From NCBI RefSeq assembly GCF_002214625.1, contig NZ_CP015994.1, positions 868,001 to 932,000 of the forward strand: a DNA stretch of 64,000 bases, written 5' to 3'. Positions 37,738 through 46,989 of the stretch are shown piece after piece (position 1 is the first letter of the stretch; each line of letters starts with the position of its first letter). Made by a program: the position numbers and the translations under genes. Below the pieces are notes generated by a model that saw only the letters and a program-made list of their open reading frames with translations, was not told where the DNA came from and searched no databases. The DNA is from Anaplasma ovis str. Haibei. Its GTDB lineage: Bacteria > Pseudomonadota > Alphaproteobacteria > Rickettsiales > Anaplasmataceae.

Positions 37738-39030
37738 ATGTTGCGCAGACGGCGATTTTACATGACTATAGCACGTGAGACAAACAGTAGCTGGTGGTTG
37801 CTTATGCGTATAGGATTTCTATTACTTTCGTCTGCCTGTTTAGTTGCCCTTTCTTCCGGGGCTTATGGGACCTCGCTGGATGAGGCGCTGAAAAAAACGC
37901 TGGAGAATAACTACGCCATCAAGGCAGGCGTGTATAGGAGCTTGGCCACCAAAAGGGAGATAGCCAGCGCGGTCATCAGGGGGTTCTTACCTAGAGTCAC
38001 CTACGACTTCGTCGTACAGAAAGATGGTAGGCATGCATCGCAGAGTATGTCTACTTTGACCTTAACACAACCCATGTTCGATGGTGCAGCAACACTCGCC
38101 CTCGATAAGGCCAAACATTTACACAATGCGCAGGATGTGGGGCTCGCTCTGGAAAAACAGAAAACTTTACTGAGCGCAATAAAGACGTACATGGGAGTAC
38201 TGACTGCGTATGAAGTACACAAATTGAACGAGAATAACGTAAAGGTTTTCGAGCAGCACATGCTTGCGGCAGAAAAACGATTTTCTGTAGGGGAGATCAC
38301 AAAAACTGAGCTTGCCCAGGCGAGGGCGAGGTTTTCCGCCGCGAAGTCTGACGCTATGAGCGCAGCAGGTAAGTTAAAAGCCATGGAGGCAAGTTACACC
38401 CGCATAGTAGGGGAAAAACCGGTTGACTTGAAATACCCTAGGCATAGGCTACACATTCCCGAATCGCTGCAGGAAGCCATAGAAGCCTCAAAAGCTGGCA
38501 ATCTTGCTCTCACACTATCGAGGTGTTTGTATCAGGCATCAAAACGCGATGTAGCCATAGCGACAGCCAAGAAACTGTTGCCATCGTTGAGTGTATCTGC
38601 ATCTGAGCTGTTCCCAGGTATAAGTGTGAACAAGGCGTCGCAGCGATTGGAAGTGCGTTTGCGGTTCCCAGTCTTTGAGCAGGGAACAGGGTTCATGGAT
38701 ATAGACCGGGCACACAAAATTCGGCAACACAAGCTATATTCCTTGCGCGAAGAAATGCGGGAAATTGAGGAGTCGATAATACTGGCCTGGGAAAATTTGG
38801 CGACGTCTAGGTCTGTATTGAAATCCGCGCGCGACTCAGCCAGGTTTACTGAAACAGCGCTGGAGGCGATAAAGCAGGAAGCAAAGCTGAATTTAAAAAC
38901 GACTTTAGACGTGCTGGATGTTGAACAGGAATTGCTCAAGGCAAGAGTGAACACGATAAACGCGCACAGCGAGTTGATTGTGAGCCAGTACAATTTACTT
39001 GCCTTAACTGGGCAATTTAATATTAATTAG
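37738..39030 (+). CDS. tolC: TolC-family outer membrane efflux protein
   Basis: TolC forms the outer-membrane exit duct for type I secretion and drug efflux. The product has a signal peptide (hydrophobic [19 protein letters not shown]), then two structural repeats rich in coiled-coil helix: [57 protein letters not shown], then LSLREEM-type helices and the second repeat ending with [18 protein letters not shown] and [14 protein letters not shown] (blocks approximate). Possible starts are ATG 37738, 37762 and 37804; the frame upstream to 37345 overlaps rplM and is not coding. Partner ABC and membrane-fusion genes are not adjacent. Confidence 0.9.
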   Translation: MLRRRRFYMTIARETNSSWWLLMRIGFLLLSSACLVALSSGAYGTSLDEALKKTLENNYAIKAGVYRSLATKREIASAVIRGFLPRVTYDFVVQKDGRHASQSMSTLTLTQPMFDGAATLALDKAKHLHNAQDVGLALEKQKTLLSAIKTYMGVLTAYEVHKLNENNVKVFEQHMLAAEKRFSVGEITKTELAQARARFSAAKSDAMSAAGKLKAMEASYTRIVGEKPVDLKYPRHRLHIPESLQEAIEASKAGNLALTLSRCLYQASKRDVAIATAKKLLPSLSVSASELFPGISVNKASQRLEVRLRFPVFEQGTGFMDIDRAHKIRQHKLYSLREEMREIEESIILAWENLATSRSVLKSARDSARFTETALEAIKQEAKLNLKTTLDVLDVEQELLKARVNTINAHSELIVSQYNLLALTGQFNIN

Positions 39031-39057
39031 GTTACGTACCTTGAGGATGTGCTTGTT

Positions 39058-39645
39058 ATGAGTGGTTCCGGCAGTCTTCAGTCCATAAGGGATGTCGTTG
39101 CAAGTATAAGGAAGGTTATACTCAGCGACCCCCAATCGCATGATGACGTAATGTACCTGGAAAATCCAGAGAACTTGGATGTGATAAGCTACAAGAGGGA
39201 GGGCCCCAGCGTATCCGGCAGCGTTTGTGCCACGCAGAGTGTTGGTAGGGTACGCCACTCCAAGAATTTTTGTTCGGTGGGAAGGGAAGTGCAGCAACGC
39301 CAGATAAGTTGCTCCATGGAGCTAACCGAGAGTTCGTCCCTGGCCTCCTTTGCGGAAAGTAGCACAGCGCCGGTAGGTGCAGACGAAAGCGCTTTACTCT
39401 CTCGAGAGAACATAGAAGCAGCAACTAAAGAAATAAAAAAGCTGGTGGATGCGGCCATGGCCACAGAAAGCCCGGCAGCTGCCCCTAGCCCACCAGTGGA
39501 AGATAGCAGCAAGGGCCTCTCTGTTGAAGAGTTGGCGCTTAGTGTGCTGCGGCCTAAGCTTTCTGAGTGGTTGAATGAGAATCTGCCTGGGCTAGTTAGG
39601 GAGATTGTGGAAAGAGAGATCGGCAAGTTGATTAAACAACAGTGA
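39058..39645 (+). CDS. PopZ-like DUF2497 protein
   Basis: A 195-aa acidic, largely disordered protein with the two conserved ends of the alphaproteobacterial DUF2497/PopZ family: an N-terminal helix SLQSIRDVVASIRKVILSD and a C-terminal helical module with LSVEELALSVLRPKLSEWLN then LPGLVREIVEREIGKLI. PopZ builds a polar matrix that anchors chromosome origins in Caulobacter; a polar or chromosome role here is inferred. ATG 39058 is used rather than GTG 39049 because GAGG at 39043-39046 is too close to the latter. It follows tolC by 27 bases. Confidence 0.8.
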   Translation: MSGSGSLQSIRDVVASIRKVILSDPQSHDDVMYLENPENLDVISYKREGPSVSGSVCATQSVGRVRHSKNFCSVGREVQQRQISCSMELTESSSLASFAESSTAPVGADESALLSRENIEAATKEIKKLVDAAMATESPAAAPSPPVEDSSKGLSVEELALSVLRPKLSEWLNENLPGLVREIVEREIGKLIKQQ

Positions 39646-39781
39646 CAGTTTGCAGCGGAATGCACGACCGGGTTTGTGTTGTTTTCCCGGTAGTGTGCGC
39701 TCTGGCCTGCATGTGGAACCTTGGCTCTGAGTCGTTGCTCATGACGTCACTATTCCGCGCTACCATCCCCGTCCCGTACGG

Positions 39782-40813
39782 TTACATTGCACAGCCCTCA
39801 GTGACGCTTGCTAGCATGTTCTCTGTGATTCGATCGTAGGCTTTTAGTAGGTCTGTATTCCCTATAGTTGGGTCTCTGCGCTCCGAGGTTTGGCAAATCT
39901 CGGGGTCAATTCTGATATCACCGAGGAACGGTGCACCAGTCAGCCTAGAGATATCTTGCGCTCCTCCTGTGCCAAACACGTAGGTTCTACTGCCAGATGC
40001 GCCGTCGAAAAAATAGCTCATATTCTCTACAACCCCGGATATTTTTATATTCAGATTTGCAAGCATATCACAGGTCTTCACGACCTGCAGCACTGACAGC
40101 TTCTGCGGAGTGGAGACTACCACTGCTCCGGTTATAGTAAATTTGGCAAGGCTAATATGCACGTCACCAGTGCCTGGGGGTGTATCAATTATCATGTAGT
40201 CTATCTCACCCCAACTTGTGCCCACCATGAGTTTGTCGATTGCCTTGGTAAGCATGGGGCCCCGCCATACTATCGCCTTGCTCTTGTTCTCAACAAGATT
40301 CCCAATCGAAATGCTTTTCAGCCCAAAATTTTCCAGGGGCACTATCATGCCATCGCGGTCGATTCCTGCCAGGGCGTCAGCCCCAAGTAGGTGTGGAATT
40401 GAGGAGCCATAAATGTCTGTATCCACAAGCGCGACTTTGTGTCCACGCCTTACAAGAGACAGAGCAATTTGAGTCGCTACAGTGGATTTTCCCACACCCC
40501 CTTTGCCAGAAACAACTAACACCACACTGCGCACTCCTTTGATCTTAACCTTGGGTATGCATGACGTGCGTCTTTGCACTAGGGCGACAGTTACATTTGA
40601 TATGCCAGCTATACCTTTCTGGATTTCGTTTATACACTTCGCCTTGAAGTTCTGTTCCCACGATTTAGTAACCTGTCCGGGCATGTCTAGTATTACACCT
40701 ACATTGCCCCCATTTAGGGTAATGGAGAATTTTCCAACACTAGCCACGTTGCCACCTGTTTCCGGATCTGTAATATTCTCCAGAATTTTCCTAACATCCT
40801 GTTCGGTAAACAT
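39782..40813 (-). CDS. mrp: Mrp/ApbC family Fe-S cluster carrier ATPase
   Basis: Mrp proteins are P-loop NTPases that bind and transfer iron-sulfur clusters. The 343-aa protein has an N-terminal DUF59-like domain (EQDVRKILENITDPETGGNV), the deviant Walker A VSGKGGVGKSTVATQ near residue 103, VDTDIYGSSIPHLLG near 130, and IDTPPGTGDVHISL near 210. The C-terminal Cys-x-x-Cys that bridges the cluster in most ApbC proteins is not visible; the stretch after VVENMSYF lacks paired Cys, so cluster binding may differ. It is convergent with the popZ-like gene and divergent from prs. Confidence 0.9.
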   Translation of the reverse strand: MFTEQDVRKILENITDPETGGNVASVGKFSITLNGGNVGVILDMPGQVTKSWEQNFKAKCINEIQKGIAGISNVTVALVQRRTSCIPKVKIKGVRSVVLVVSGKGGVGKSTVATQIALSLVRRGHKVALVDTDIYGSSIPHLLGADALAGIDRDGMIVPLENFGLKSISIGNLVENKSKAIVWRGPMLTKAIDKLMVGTSWGEIDYMIIDTPPGTGDVHISLAKFTITGAVVVSTPQKLSVLQVVKTCDMLANLNIKISGVVENMSYFFDGASGSRTYVFGTGGAQDISRLTGAPFLGDIRIDPEICQTSERRDPTIGNTDLLKAYDRITENMLASVTEGCAM

Positions 40814-40925
40814 GGCAACTTCGCATAGCAGAGTGAAAAATTATGGTACCACGTATGGTAAAACATGTTTACTTTTGTGACACACCTAATTATCATGCGC
40901 TCGTTAATGGCGACGTTTGGTCAGT

Positions 40926-41894
40926 ATGGTAATAGTACCTGGCAGCACTGCCACGGCTCTTGCTGCAAGTTTGTCGAGTGTGACGGGGTTCCCGGTGGTC
41001 ACACCCTGCATTTCTAGGTTCGCGGACGGGGAAATCAGCGTTGAGTTTCCAAATAGCGCTGCGGAAGCACCGTATAAGAATGTGGTCCTGCTTCAATCTT
41101 TGTGCAAACCCGCGAATGACAGCTTAATGGAGCTGTTGCTGCTGGCGGACGTTGTGCGGCGGACTTGCGCGCCAGACAGGATGACCGCTGTGGTGCCTTA
41201 CGTGTGTTATTCTCGGCAGGATAGGGTAACGTCCCGGGTAGTGGGTGAGCATGGCTTGGTAACGTCAGCACTTAGCTCCAAGGTTGTCGCTAAGTTGCTA
41301 GGATCATCTGGAATAGATCACCTGATTACCGTAGACTTGCATTCCAGCCAGACAGTTGGGTTCTTCGAAATGCCGTTTACCAATCTGCCCGTATCGGGGC
41401 TGTTTGTCGAGGAGATTGGTGACAGTCACATACTGGAAAAGCTGGTGGTCGTGGCACCTGACTGTGGGTCTTTGCCCAGAGTTAGAGAGTTTGTTCGGGC
41501 GTTGTCAGAAGAGCGCAAGGTCAGCTCTGTGCAGGTAGCAGTGATTGACAAATATCGCGAAAGCCCCGGAGTATCTGAAGTGGTGCACGTGATTGGTAGC
41601 GTTAAGGATAGGCACTGCGTCATCTTGGACGATATAGTAGACTCGGGAGGTACGCTGTGCAATGCGGCTGCAGCCCTGAAAACGAGGGGAGCCATGAGTG
41701 TGCACGCACGCATAACCCACGGCGTGTTCTCTGGAAGCGCGGTTGACGCTATAGAAGCGTCAGAACTGGACTCTCTGGTTGTAACAGACACAATTAGCGG
41801 AATATCTTTCCCAGAGGGCAAGATAAAGGTACAATCGGTAGGCAAGCTTTTGGGGGATTGCGTACTTTCGCACTTTGTTGGGTACAAGGCATGA
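40926..41894 (+). CDS. prs: Ribose-phosphate pyrophosphokinase
   Basis: Prs makes PRPP from ribose-5-phosphate and ATP, feeding purine, pyrimidine and cofactor synthesis. The ~322-aa product has SRFADGEISVEF near residue 35, VVPYVCYSRQDR near 92, VDLHSSQTVGFF near 138 and the PRPP-binding loop CVILDDIVDSGGTLCNAA near 235. The YSRQDR segment and loops match the family, though the N-terminal part is divergent from the common GNANPXLA form, suggesting the alphaproteobacterial class. ATG 40926 is preferred; a TTG at 40917 is in frame. Its stop overlaps the gatC start. Confidence 0.92.
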   Translation: MVIVPGSTATALAASLSSVTGFPVVTPCISRFADGEISVEFPNSAAEAPYKNVVLLQSLCKPANDSLMELLLLADVVRRTCAPDRMTAVVPYVCYSRQDRVTSRVVGEHGLVTSALSSKVVAKLLGSSGIDHLITVDLHSSQTVGFFEMPFTNLPVSGLFVEEIGDSHILEKLVVVAPDCGSLPRVREFVRALSEERKVSSVQVAVIDKYRESPGVSEVVHVIGSVKDRHCVILDDIVDSGGTLCNAAAALKTRGAMSVHARITHGVFSGSAVDAIEASELDSLVVTDTISGISFPEGKIKVQSVGKLLGDCVLSHFVGYKA

Positions 41895-42214
41895 GTAAGT
41901 TCTCGGATGAAGGAGCGGCCTACAGCGTGGGGCGCGAAGAGCTCGTTAGGGGAGCCAGGTTGGTGAGGCTCAGGGTGCCGGAACATGAGGCTGATCGGTA
42001 CTGCAAGGAGCTCGGTAGTGTGGTCGCGTGGTTTAATATGTTGTCTGAGGTCGACACAGAAGGTGTAGACCCCGTACTGTACGGGGGGGTGCCTCGTCTA
42101 TCGCAGGTACGTGATGACGTTGTGGATGATGGGGGAATCAGAGATCAGGTGCTTTCTCACTCTGAAGCGGGCACAGAAGCCGGATGCTTTTTCGTGAAAA
42201 GGGTCATAGAGTAA
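41891..42214 (+). CDS. gatC: Aspartyl/glutamyl-tRNA amidotransferase subunit C
   Basis: GatC is the small chaperone-like subunit of the GatCAB enzyme that converts Glu-tRNA-Gln and Asp-tRNA-Asn to the amidated forms. The 107-aa product has the family pattern REELVRGARLVRLRVPEHEA, a helix ending LGSVVAWFNMLSEVDTEGVD and the C-terminal VLSHSEAGTEAGCFFVKRVIE-type tail. ATG 41891 overlaps the prs stop as ATGA, showing translational coupling. gatA and gatB are elsewhere. Confidence 0.9.
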   Translation: MSKFSDEGAAYSVGREELVRGARLVRLRVPEHEADRYCKELGSVVAWFNMLSEVDTEGVDPVLYGGVPRLSQVRDDVVDDGGIRDQVLSHSEAGTEAGCFFVKRVIE

Positions 42215-42246
42215 GAAGCGCGAAGGTCACGCGCTACAGCCCAACA

Positions 42247-44883
42247 TCACGCATCACCAGCAATACTCTCTCCAACCATCCTCTTCAGGACGTAGTGCAG
42301 CACACCTCCGGAGGCAAGGTACTCTTCCTCAACTTCAGTGTTTATCGCACACAATAGTGGAATTTCTCGTTCAGAGCCATCCACCTCACGAATTTTACAC
42401 ACAATTTCCTCGCCGACACCCACGCTTCCGCTTAACGTGATCACTTCATTGCCGGAAAACACATTGTCACTAGTCCGTTTGAAAGTTAGCGGTAATACTC
42501 CCATGCCTACCAGGTTGGATCTGTGTATGCGTTCAAAGTCTTCCGCTATTACTGCCCTGACCCCAAGCAGCAACGTACCCTTTGCCGCCCAGTCCCTACT
42601 AGACCCCGCACCATATCCCTGTCTCGCAATAATCACTAGCGGCACATTGGCCTCCCTGTAGAGCATAGCAGCCTCAAACACCGTCATAACCCTTTCTGTT
42701 GGGACGTGCTTTGTGAACCCGCCCCGCACTTCATTGAGCATCTCATTTTTTATCCTGATGTTGGCAAAGGTACCACGTAACATTACGTGATGGTTGCCTC
42801 TCCTGGCGCCATACGAATTGAAGTCTCGTTCTTGGACGCCATTACGCATAAGAAACTCACCCGCGGGGCTCTCTACAGGAATATTGCCAGCAGGAGAAAT
42901 ATGGTCAGTAGTAACACCGCTGCCAAGCAACATCAGTATCCTGGCACCACTTATGTTAAACTTCCTGCCAGCCACCCTGCTGCTGGGTTCCCCCATAAAA
43001 TAGGGGGGGCTCTGCACGTATGTGCTACCAGGCTCCCAATTGTAGGTTGCATCACCATTGTATTCAACGTTCTTCCAAATGTCATCACCACTGAAGACGT
43101 CCTTGTACTTTTCCGCAAATACTTCCCTGGATACAAATTTTGCAATTACCTCTCCAATTTCACGGCTTGAAGGCCATAGGTCACGCAAGAAAACATCGTT
43201 GCCTCTGGAATCCTGACACACCGGATCGCGCGTAAGATCCAAGAGAACCGTGCCCGCCAAGGCGTAGATAACCACAAGAGGTGGCGAGGCAAGAAAATTG
43301 GCCTTAACGCACGGATGTATTCTCCCCTCAAAATTCCGGTTGCCAGATAGCACAGATGCCACTAGCAAATCTTGCGCTTTGATCAGGCTTTCAATTTCTC
43401 CGGCAAGTGGGCCAGAATTTCCTATGCAGGTTGCACACCCGTACCCAGCAATATTGAACCCGATGTCATCCAGGCATTCCTGCAAACCTGAAGCCTGCAA
43501 GTATGCCTCAACAACCCTAGAACCAGGTGTGAGGGAAGTTTTAACCCAAGACTTGGGCCTAATGCCAAGTTGTTTTGCCTTACGCGCAACAAGCCCCGCC
43601 GCTATCATCACATGTGGGTTAGAGGTGTTAGTACAACTGGTAATCGCCGCAATAACTACGTCTCCATTTTTCACGACAGAGTTGTGCTCAGTTTTTCTAT
43701 GTGTTGCACACCCCGCCAGAGTGCGCGGAACTTGAGACAGCAAAACCCGTTCCTGCGGCATTTTAGGCCCCGCAACAACAGGTTGTACTTCCGCCAAATC
43801 CACGGTGAGCTCGTCTGAATAAGCTGCCCCGCTGCCATTCTTGTACCACAAGCCCTGCGCACGCAGATATGTCTCAACAACGTCTATATCTTCTTTCGAG
43901 CGCCCGGTGATGTCTAGATAGTCCAGCGTGCCCTGATCGAATGGGAAGAATCCACAGGTTGCGCCGTATTCCGGTGCCATATTTGCAATTGTAGCTCGAT
44001 CAAACACGGATAGGTTCTTTAGCCCCTCTCCGTAAAACTCGACAAATTTTCCTACTACGCTTTTCTTTCTGAGAATGTTAGTAATAGTCAGCACCGTATC
44101 TGTCGCAGTTACACCTTCGCGCAACTTGCCGCGTAGCTCTACCCCCAACACCTCGGGGACTGTCATGACTATCGGCTGCCCAATCATTACAGCTTCTGCC
44201 TCTATGCCGCCAACACCCCACCCCAATACCGCAATTCCGTTTACCATTGTGGTGTGGCTATCAGTCCCAACAACAGTGTCCGGACACAGAACTCCGCCGC
44301 AGTTCCATACAATTTTGGCCAGATGTTCTAGATTAACCTGGTGGCATATACCAGTACCAGGTGGTATTACACGAAGGTTGCTAAATGCGGACTGCCCCCA
44401 CTTGAGGAATTTATAACGCTCCAAATTTCGCGACATCTCCAGCCTAACATTTTTCGCCAGTGCATCTTGTGTGCCGTAGAAATCAACCTGCACGGAATGG
44501 TCTATTACCAGATCCACAGGAATTTTTGGATTTATTAAGCTCGGGTCGCATCCCTTCTCCTGCACATAATCGCGCATGGCTGCCAGGTCCACAAGCGCGG
44601 GCACCCCAGTAAAATCTTGCATAATAACCCTGGTAGGCATGAAACTTACTTCACACTCCGTACCTGTGTTTATGCGGTTAGCTAGCCTTTTGAGGTCACC
44701 AAGCGTAACATGAACGCCATCCTCGTTACGCAACAGATTCTCCAGCAAAATCTTGAGCACAAACGGAAGCTTAGTGCCATTGAGGCCCAGCCCCTGGTAG
44801 GCCGCATCCAATGCGAAGTAGTCGTGGGAACCCCCGCCTACACGTAACTGCCTGCGTGTTTGTAGAGAATCCAAGCACGTCAC
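42247..44883 (-). CDS. acnA: Aconitate hydratase A
   Basis: Aconitase interconverts citrate and isocitrate in the TCA cycle. The 878-aa protein has the AcnA/IRP layout: DFTGVPALVDLAAMRDYV near residue 82, VVGTDSHTTMVNGIAVLGWG near 205, the first cluster Cys in AITSCTNTSNP near 420, the Cys pair in GYGCATCIGNSG near 487, and the swivel domain with RQGYGAGSSRDWAAKG near 760. Length and motifs are normal. It is convergent with gatC, 32 bases away. Confidence 0.97.
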   Translation of the reverse strand: MTCLDSLQTRRQLRVGGGSHDYFALDAAYQGLGLNGTKLPFVLKILLENLLRNEDGVHVTLGDLKRLANRINTGTECEVSFMPTRVIMQDFTGVPALVDLAAMRDYVQEKGCDPSLINPKIPVDLVIDHSVQVDFYGTQDALAKNVRLEMSRNLERYKFLKWGQSAFSNLRVIPPGTGICHQVNLEHLAKIVWNCGGVLCPDTVVGTDSHTTMVNGIAVLGWGVGGIEAEAVMIGQPIVMTVPEVLGVELRGKLREGVTATDTVLTITNILRKKSVVGKFVEFYGEGLKNLSVFDRATIANMAPEYGATCGFFPFDQGTLDYLDITGRSKEDIDVVETYLRAQGLWYKNGSGAAYSDELTVDLAEVQPVVAGPKMPQERVLLSQVPRTLAGCATHRKTEHNSVVKNGDVVIAAITSCTNTSNPHVMIAAGLVARKAKQLGIRPKSWVKTSLTPGSRVVEAYLQASGLQECLDDIGFNIAGYGCATCIGNSGPLAGEIESLIKAQDLLVASVLSGNRNFEGRIHPCVKANFLASPPLVVIYALAGTVLLDLTRDPVCQDSRGNDVFLRDLWPSSREIGEVIAKFVSREVFAEKYKDVFSGDDIWKNVEYNGDATYNWEPGSTYVQSPPYFMGEPSSRVAGRKFNISGARILMLLGSGVTTDHISPAGNIPVESPAGEFLMRNGVQERDFNSYGARRGNHHVMLRGTFANIRIKNEMLNEVRGGFTKHVPTERVMTVFEAAMLYREANVPLVIIARQGYGAGSSRDWAAKGTLLLGVRAVIAEDFERIHRSNLVGMGVLPLTFKRTSDNVFSGNEVITLSGSVGVGEEIVCKIREVDGSEREIPLLCAINTEVEEEYLASGGVLHYVLKRMVGESIAGDA

Positions 44884-45269
44884 ACCTAACCTCCGTACAG
44901 CAACCCAGCGCAGCCTTTCGTAGGATAGCAGATGTCCGCTGCGCCGTCACCCTCTAATTAACAGCGGCTTATAACCACCAATCCCGCCCACATATTAACA
45001 TGACAATTGACTTGTTTAACATTAACGCGTGCGTCATTATAGCGCATTGTGCCGAACAACCGCGGATAAGCGGCGAGTTAAAGGCGCGGTCAAGCACAAA
45101 CAGGCGCAGCAGCACTTCACGGGAGAGAAGGCGCACGGCGCCAGCGAATTCAGCAAAGCTCAGGCCAGCTAGACGTAAGGCAAGACAGACGCCGCACCAC
45201 AGCGCAACACACGGCACCTCGGGGTAGCGTCAGCAGGCACCCAAGCGCGGCACCGAGAAAAAAGATGGC
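44884..45269. other. GC-rich gene-free spacer acnA-apaG
   Basis: About 385 bases with no supported gene; the minus-strand frame at 44969-45217 has no family resemblance. The middle is rich in GCGC-containing words. No repeat shared with the ppa region was noticed. Confidence 0.4.
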
Positions 45270-45677
45270 CTAGTTAAGCCTAACGATATCGTACGGGCTA
45301 TCGAGCGAAAAGGTGGGCACGTCTACGTAGAACACTTGCGCTTTGTCCTCATCCACAAATTGGTACCACCCATTCATAACCCCAGACGGAGTACTCAGGC
45401 ACGTACCACTAGTGTACTCGAAAAACCCCCCAGGCTTTAGCACGGGCTGCCGCCCTACCACACCAGACCCGCTAACCTCGTTTATCATGCCTTTAGAATC
45501 TATTATCTTCCAGCTGCGCTTCAGCAGCTGCACCGTAGAATCGCCGACGTTTTTTATCTTGACGCTGTAAAGCCATATGTAGCAATTCTCGTGCGGCATA
45601 GAATGCTCTTCGAGATAACTCGGAGTTACCTCAACCTCTATCAGACCAGTCGCACCGCCACACCCAAGCGTCGTCAT
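45270..45677 (-). CDS. apaG: ApaG domain protein
   Basis: ApaG proteins are small beta-sandwich (fibronectin III-like) domains of uncertain role, linked in enterobacteria to Co2+ resistance and diadenosine tetraphosphate metabolism. From ATG 45677 the 135-aa product has IEVEVTPSYLEEHS, YSVKIKNVGDSTVQLLKRSW, GVVGRQPVLKPGGFFEYTSG and MNGWYQFVDED, all family blocks. An earlier in-frame TTG at 45698 is unlikely. It diverges from purK. Confidence 0.9.
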   Translation of the reverse strand: MTTLGCGGATGLIEVEVTPSYLEEHSMPHENCYIWLYSVKIKNVGDSTVQLLKRSWKIIDSKGMINEVSGSGVVGRQPVLKPGGFFEYTSGTCLSTPSGVMNGWYQFVDEDKAQVFYVDVPTFSLDSPYDIVRLN

Positions 45678-45734
45678 AGCGCAGCACCACCCCCACAACT
45701 TCGTAAAACAAACGCGCGGTCCACCGGACCCTAA

Positions 45735-45762
45735 TTGAAGAATCTCCTCCCAGCGATATAAT
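45735..45762 (+). promoter_or_regulatory. Promoter for purK
   Basis: TTGAAG at 45735-45740 and a perfect TATAAT at 45757-45762 are separated by 16 bases. The purK ATG at 45800 lies about 30 bases after the expected start site. Confidence 0.5.
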
Positions 45763-45799
45763 TATAGTTGCTTTTCGTTTTTACATCAATCGCTATCAC

Positions 45800-46870
45800 A
45801 TGCACAAATCACATGCACACACTGGTGCCACCATTGGCATCGTAGGTGGCGGACAACTTGGTAAGATGACTTCCTTGGCCGCATCACAAATGGGTTACAG
45901 GACCCACGTATTTGCGGAACATTATGATGACCCGGCAGTCTTTGTCACTAACACCTCTACCATTGCGAGTTTTAGCGATGACAGCAAGCTGCTGGATTTT
46001 GCATCTACGGTTAACCTCGCAGTCATAGAATTTGAAAACATACCCACTAGTGCAATAGACGTCATCGCGACAAAGGCCCCCGTACACCCCGGAAGAACTG
46101 CACTGTATGTTGCACAAAACAGGATACGAGAAAAGCAGCATATGCGCGGACTTGGCGTCCCAGTGGCAGATTTTGCAGTAGTTAATTGTTATGAAGAACT
46201 GCTAGAGGGTATTGATGACATCGGCTACCCATGCTTACTCAAGACCGCGGAGCTCGGATACGACGGCAGGGGGCAGTACATGCTGAAAAGCAGCAGCGAT
46301 ATAGCCAGGGTATCATCCCTAGATTGGAGTCGAGGCTATATTTTGGAAAAGTTTGTCGACATACATGAGGAGATTTCCTTGATTATTGCTGTAGCAGCAG
46401 ATGGGTCATACGAGCTATTTCCAATCGCACAGAATTACCACATCGATGGTATTTTAGACAGGTCAATCGTACCTGCACAGGTAAAAAATTCTGTGCGCAA
46501 GCAGGCAGCGGAAATGGCCGTCACCATAGCAACTTCGCTTGGTGTCGTGGGAATTCTAGCCGTTGAGTTTTTTATCACAACAGGTGGGTTGCTGTTGGTG
46601 AACGAGATAGCACCACGCCCGCACAATTCCGGCCACTGGAGCATGGACGCATGTAATGTAAGCCAATTTGAGCAGCTGGTGCGCGCAGCGTGTGGCCTAC
46701 CGCTTCGGAGGGTGCAGCTACTTGCACCTTGCGTCACAGAGAACGTTTTTGGCGACACGGCTGCAGTCTACCAAACGCACTCGCATCCGTGCAGCAGCAT
46801 ACACATATACGGCAAGCGAGAACCTAGGCAGCGTAGAAAGATGGGGCACGTAAATACTCTCAGGTACTAG
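45800..46870 (+). CDS. purK: N5-carboxyaminoimidazole ribonucleotide synthase
   Basis: PurK carboxylates AIR with ATP and bicarbonate; with PurE it gives CAIR. The 356-aa ATP-grasp protein has IGIVGGGQLGKMTSLAASQM at the N terminus, FENIPTSAID near residue 77, GYPCLLKTAELGYDGRGQY near 142, EISLIIAVAADG near 192 and VNEIAPRPHNSGHWSMDAC near 272. All catalytic blocks are present and the length is normal. purE is not adjacent. Confidence 0.95.
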   Translation: MHKSHAHTGATIGIVGGGQLGKMTSLAASQMGYRTHVFAEHYDDPAVFVTNTSTIASFSDDSKLLDFASTVNLAVIEFENIPTSAIDVIATKAPVHPGRTALYVAQNRIREKQHMRGLGVPVADFAVVNCYEELLEGIDDIGYPCLLKTAELGYDGRGQYMLKSSSDIARVSSLDWSRGYILEKFVDIHEEISLIIAVAADGSYELFPIAQNYHIDGILDRSIVPAQVKNSVRKQAAEMAVTIATSLGVVGILAVEFFITTGGLLLVNEIAPRPHNSGHWSMDACNVSQFEQLVRAACGLPLRRVQLLAPCVTENVFGDTAAVYQTHSHPCSSIHIYGKREPRQRRKMGHVNTLRY

Positions 46871-46989
46871 GATAAGTGCCAATCGTGTGTTGCGGTTGAT
46901 CCCAACGGCCACAAGCCAAGCGCAAAGACCGGGTGTAACTCCCACGGATGCGCGCAAGATTGTGCAGCAATCAAGTGCTTCGTACGCAC

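Noticed and set aside
44969-45217. 82-codon minus-strand frame between acnA and apaG
   Set aside because: Compositionally GC-rich, without ribosome site or known domain.
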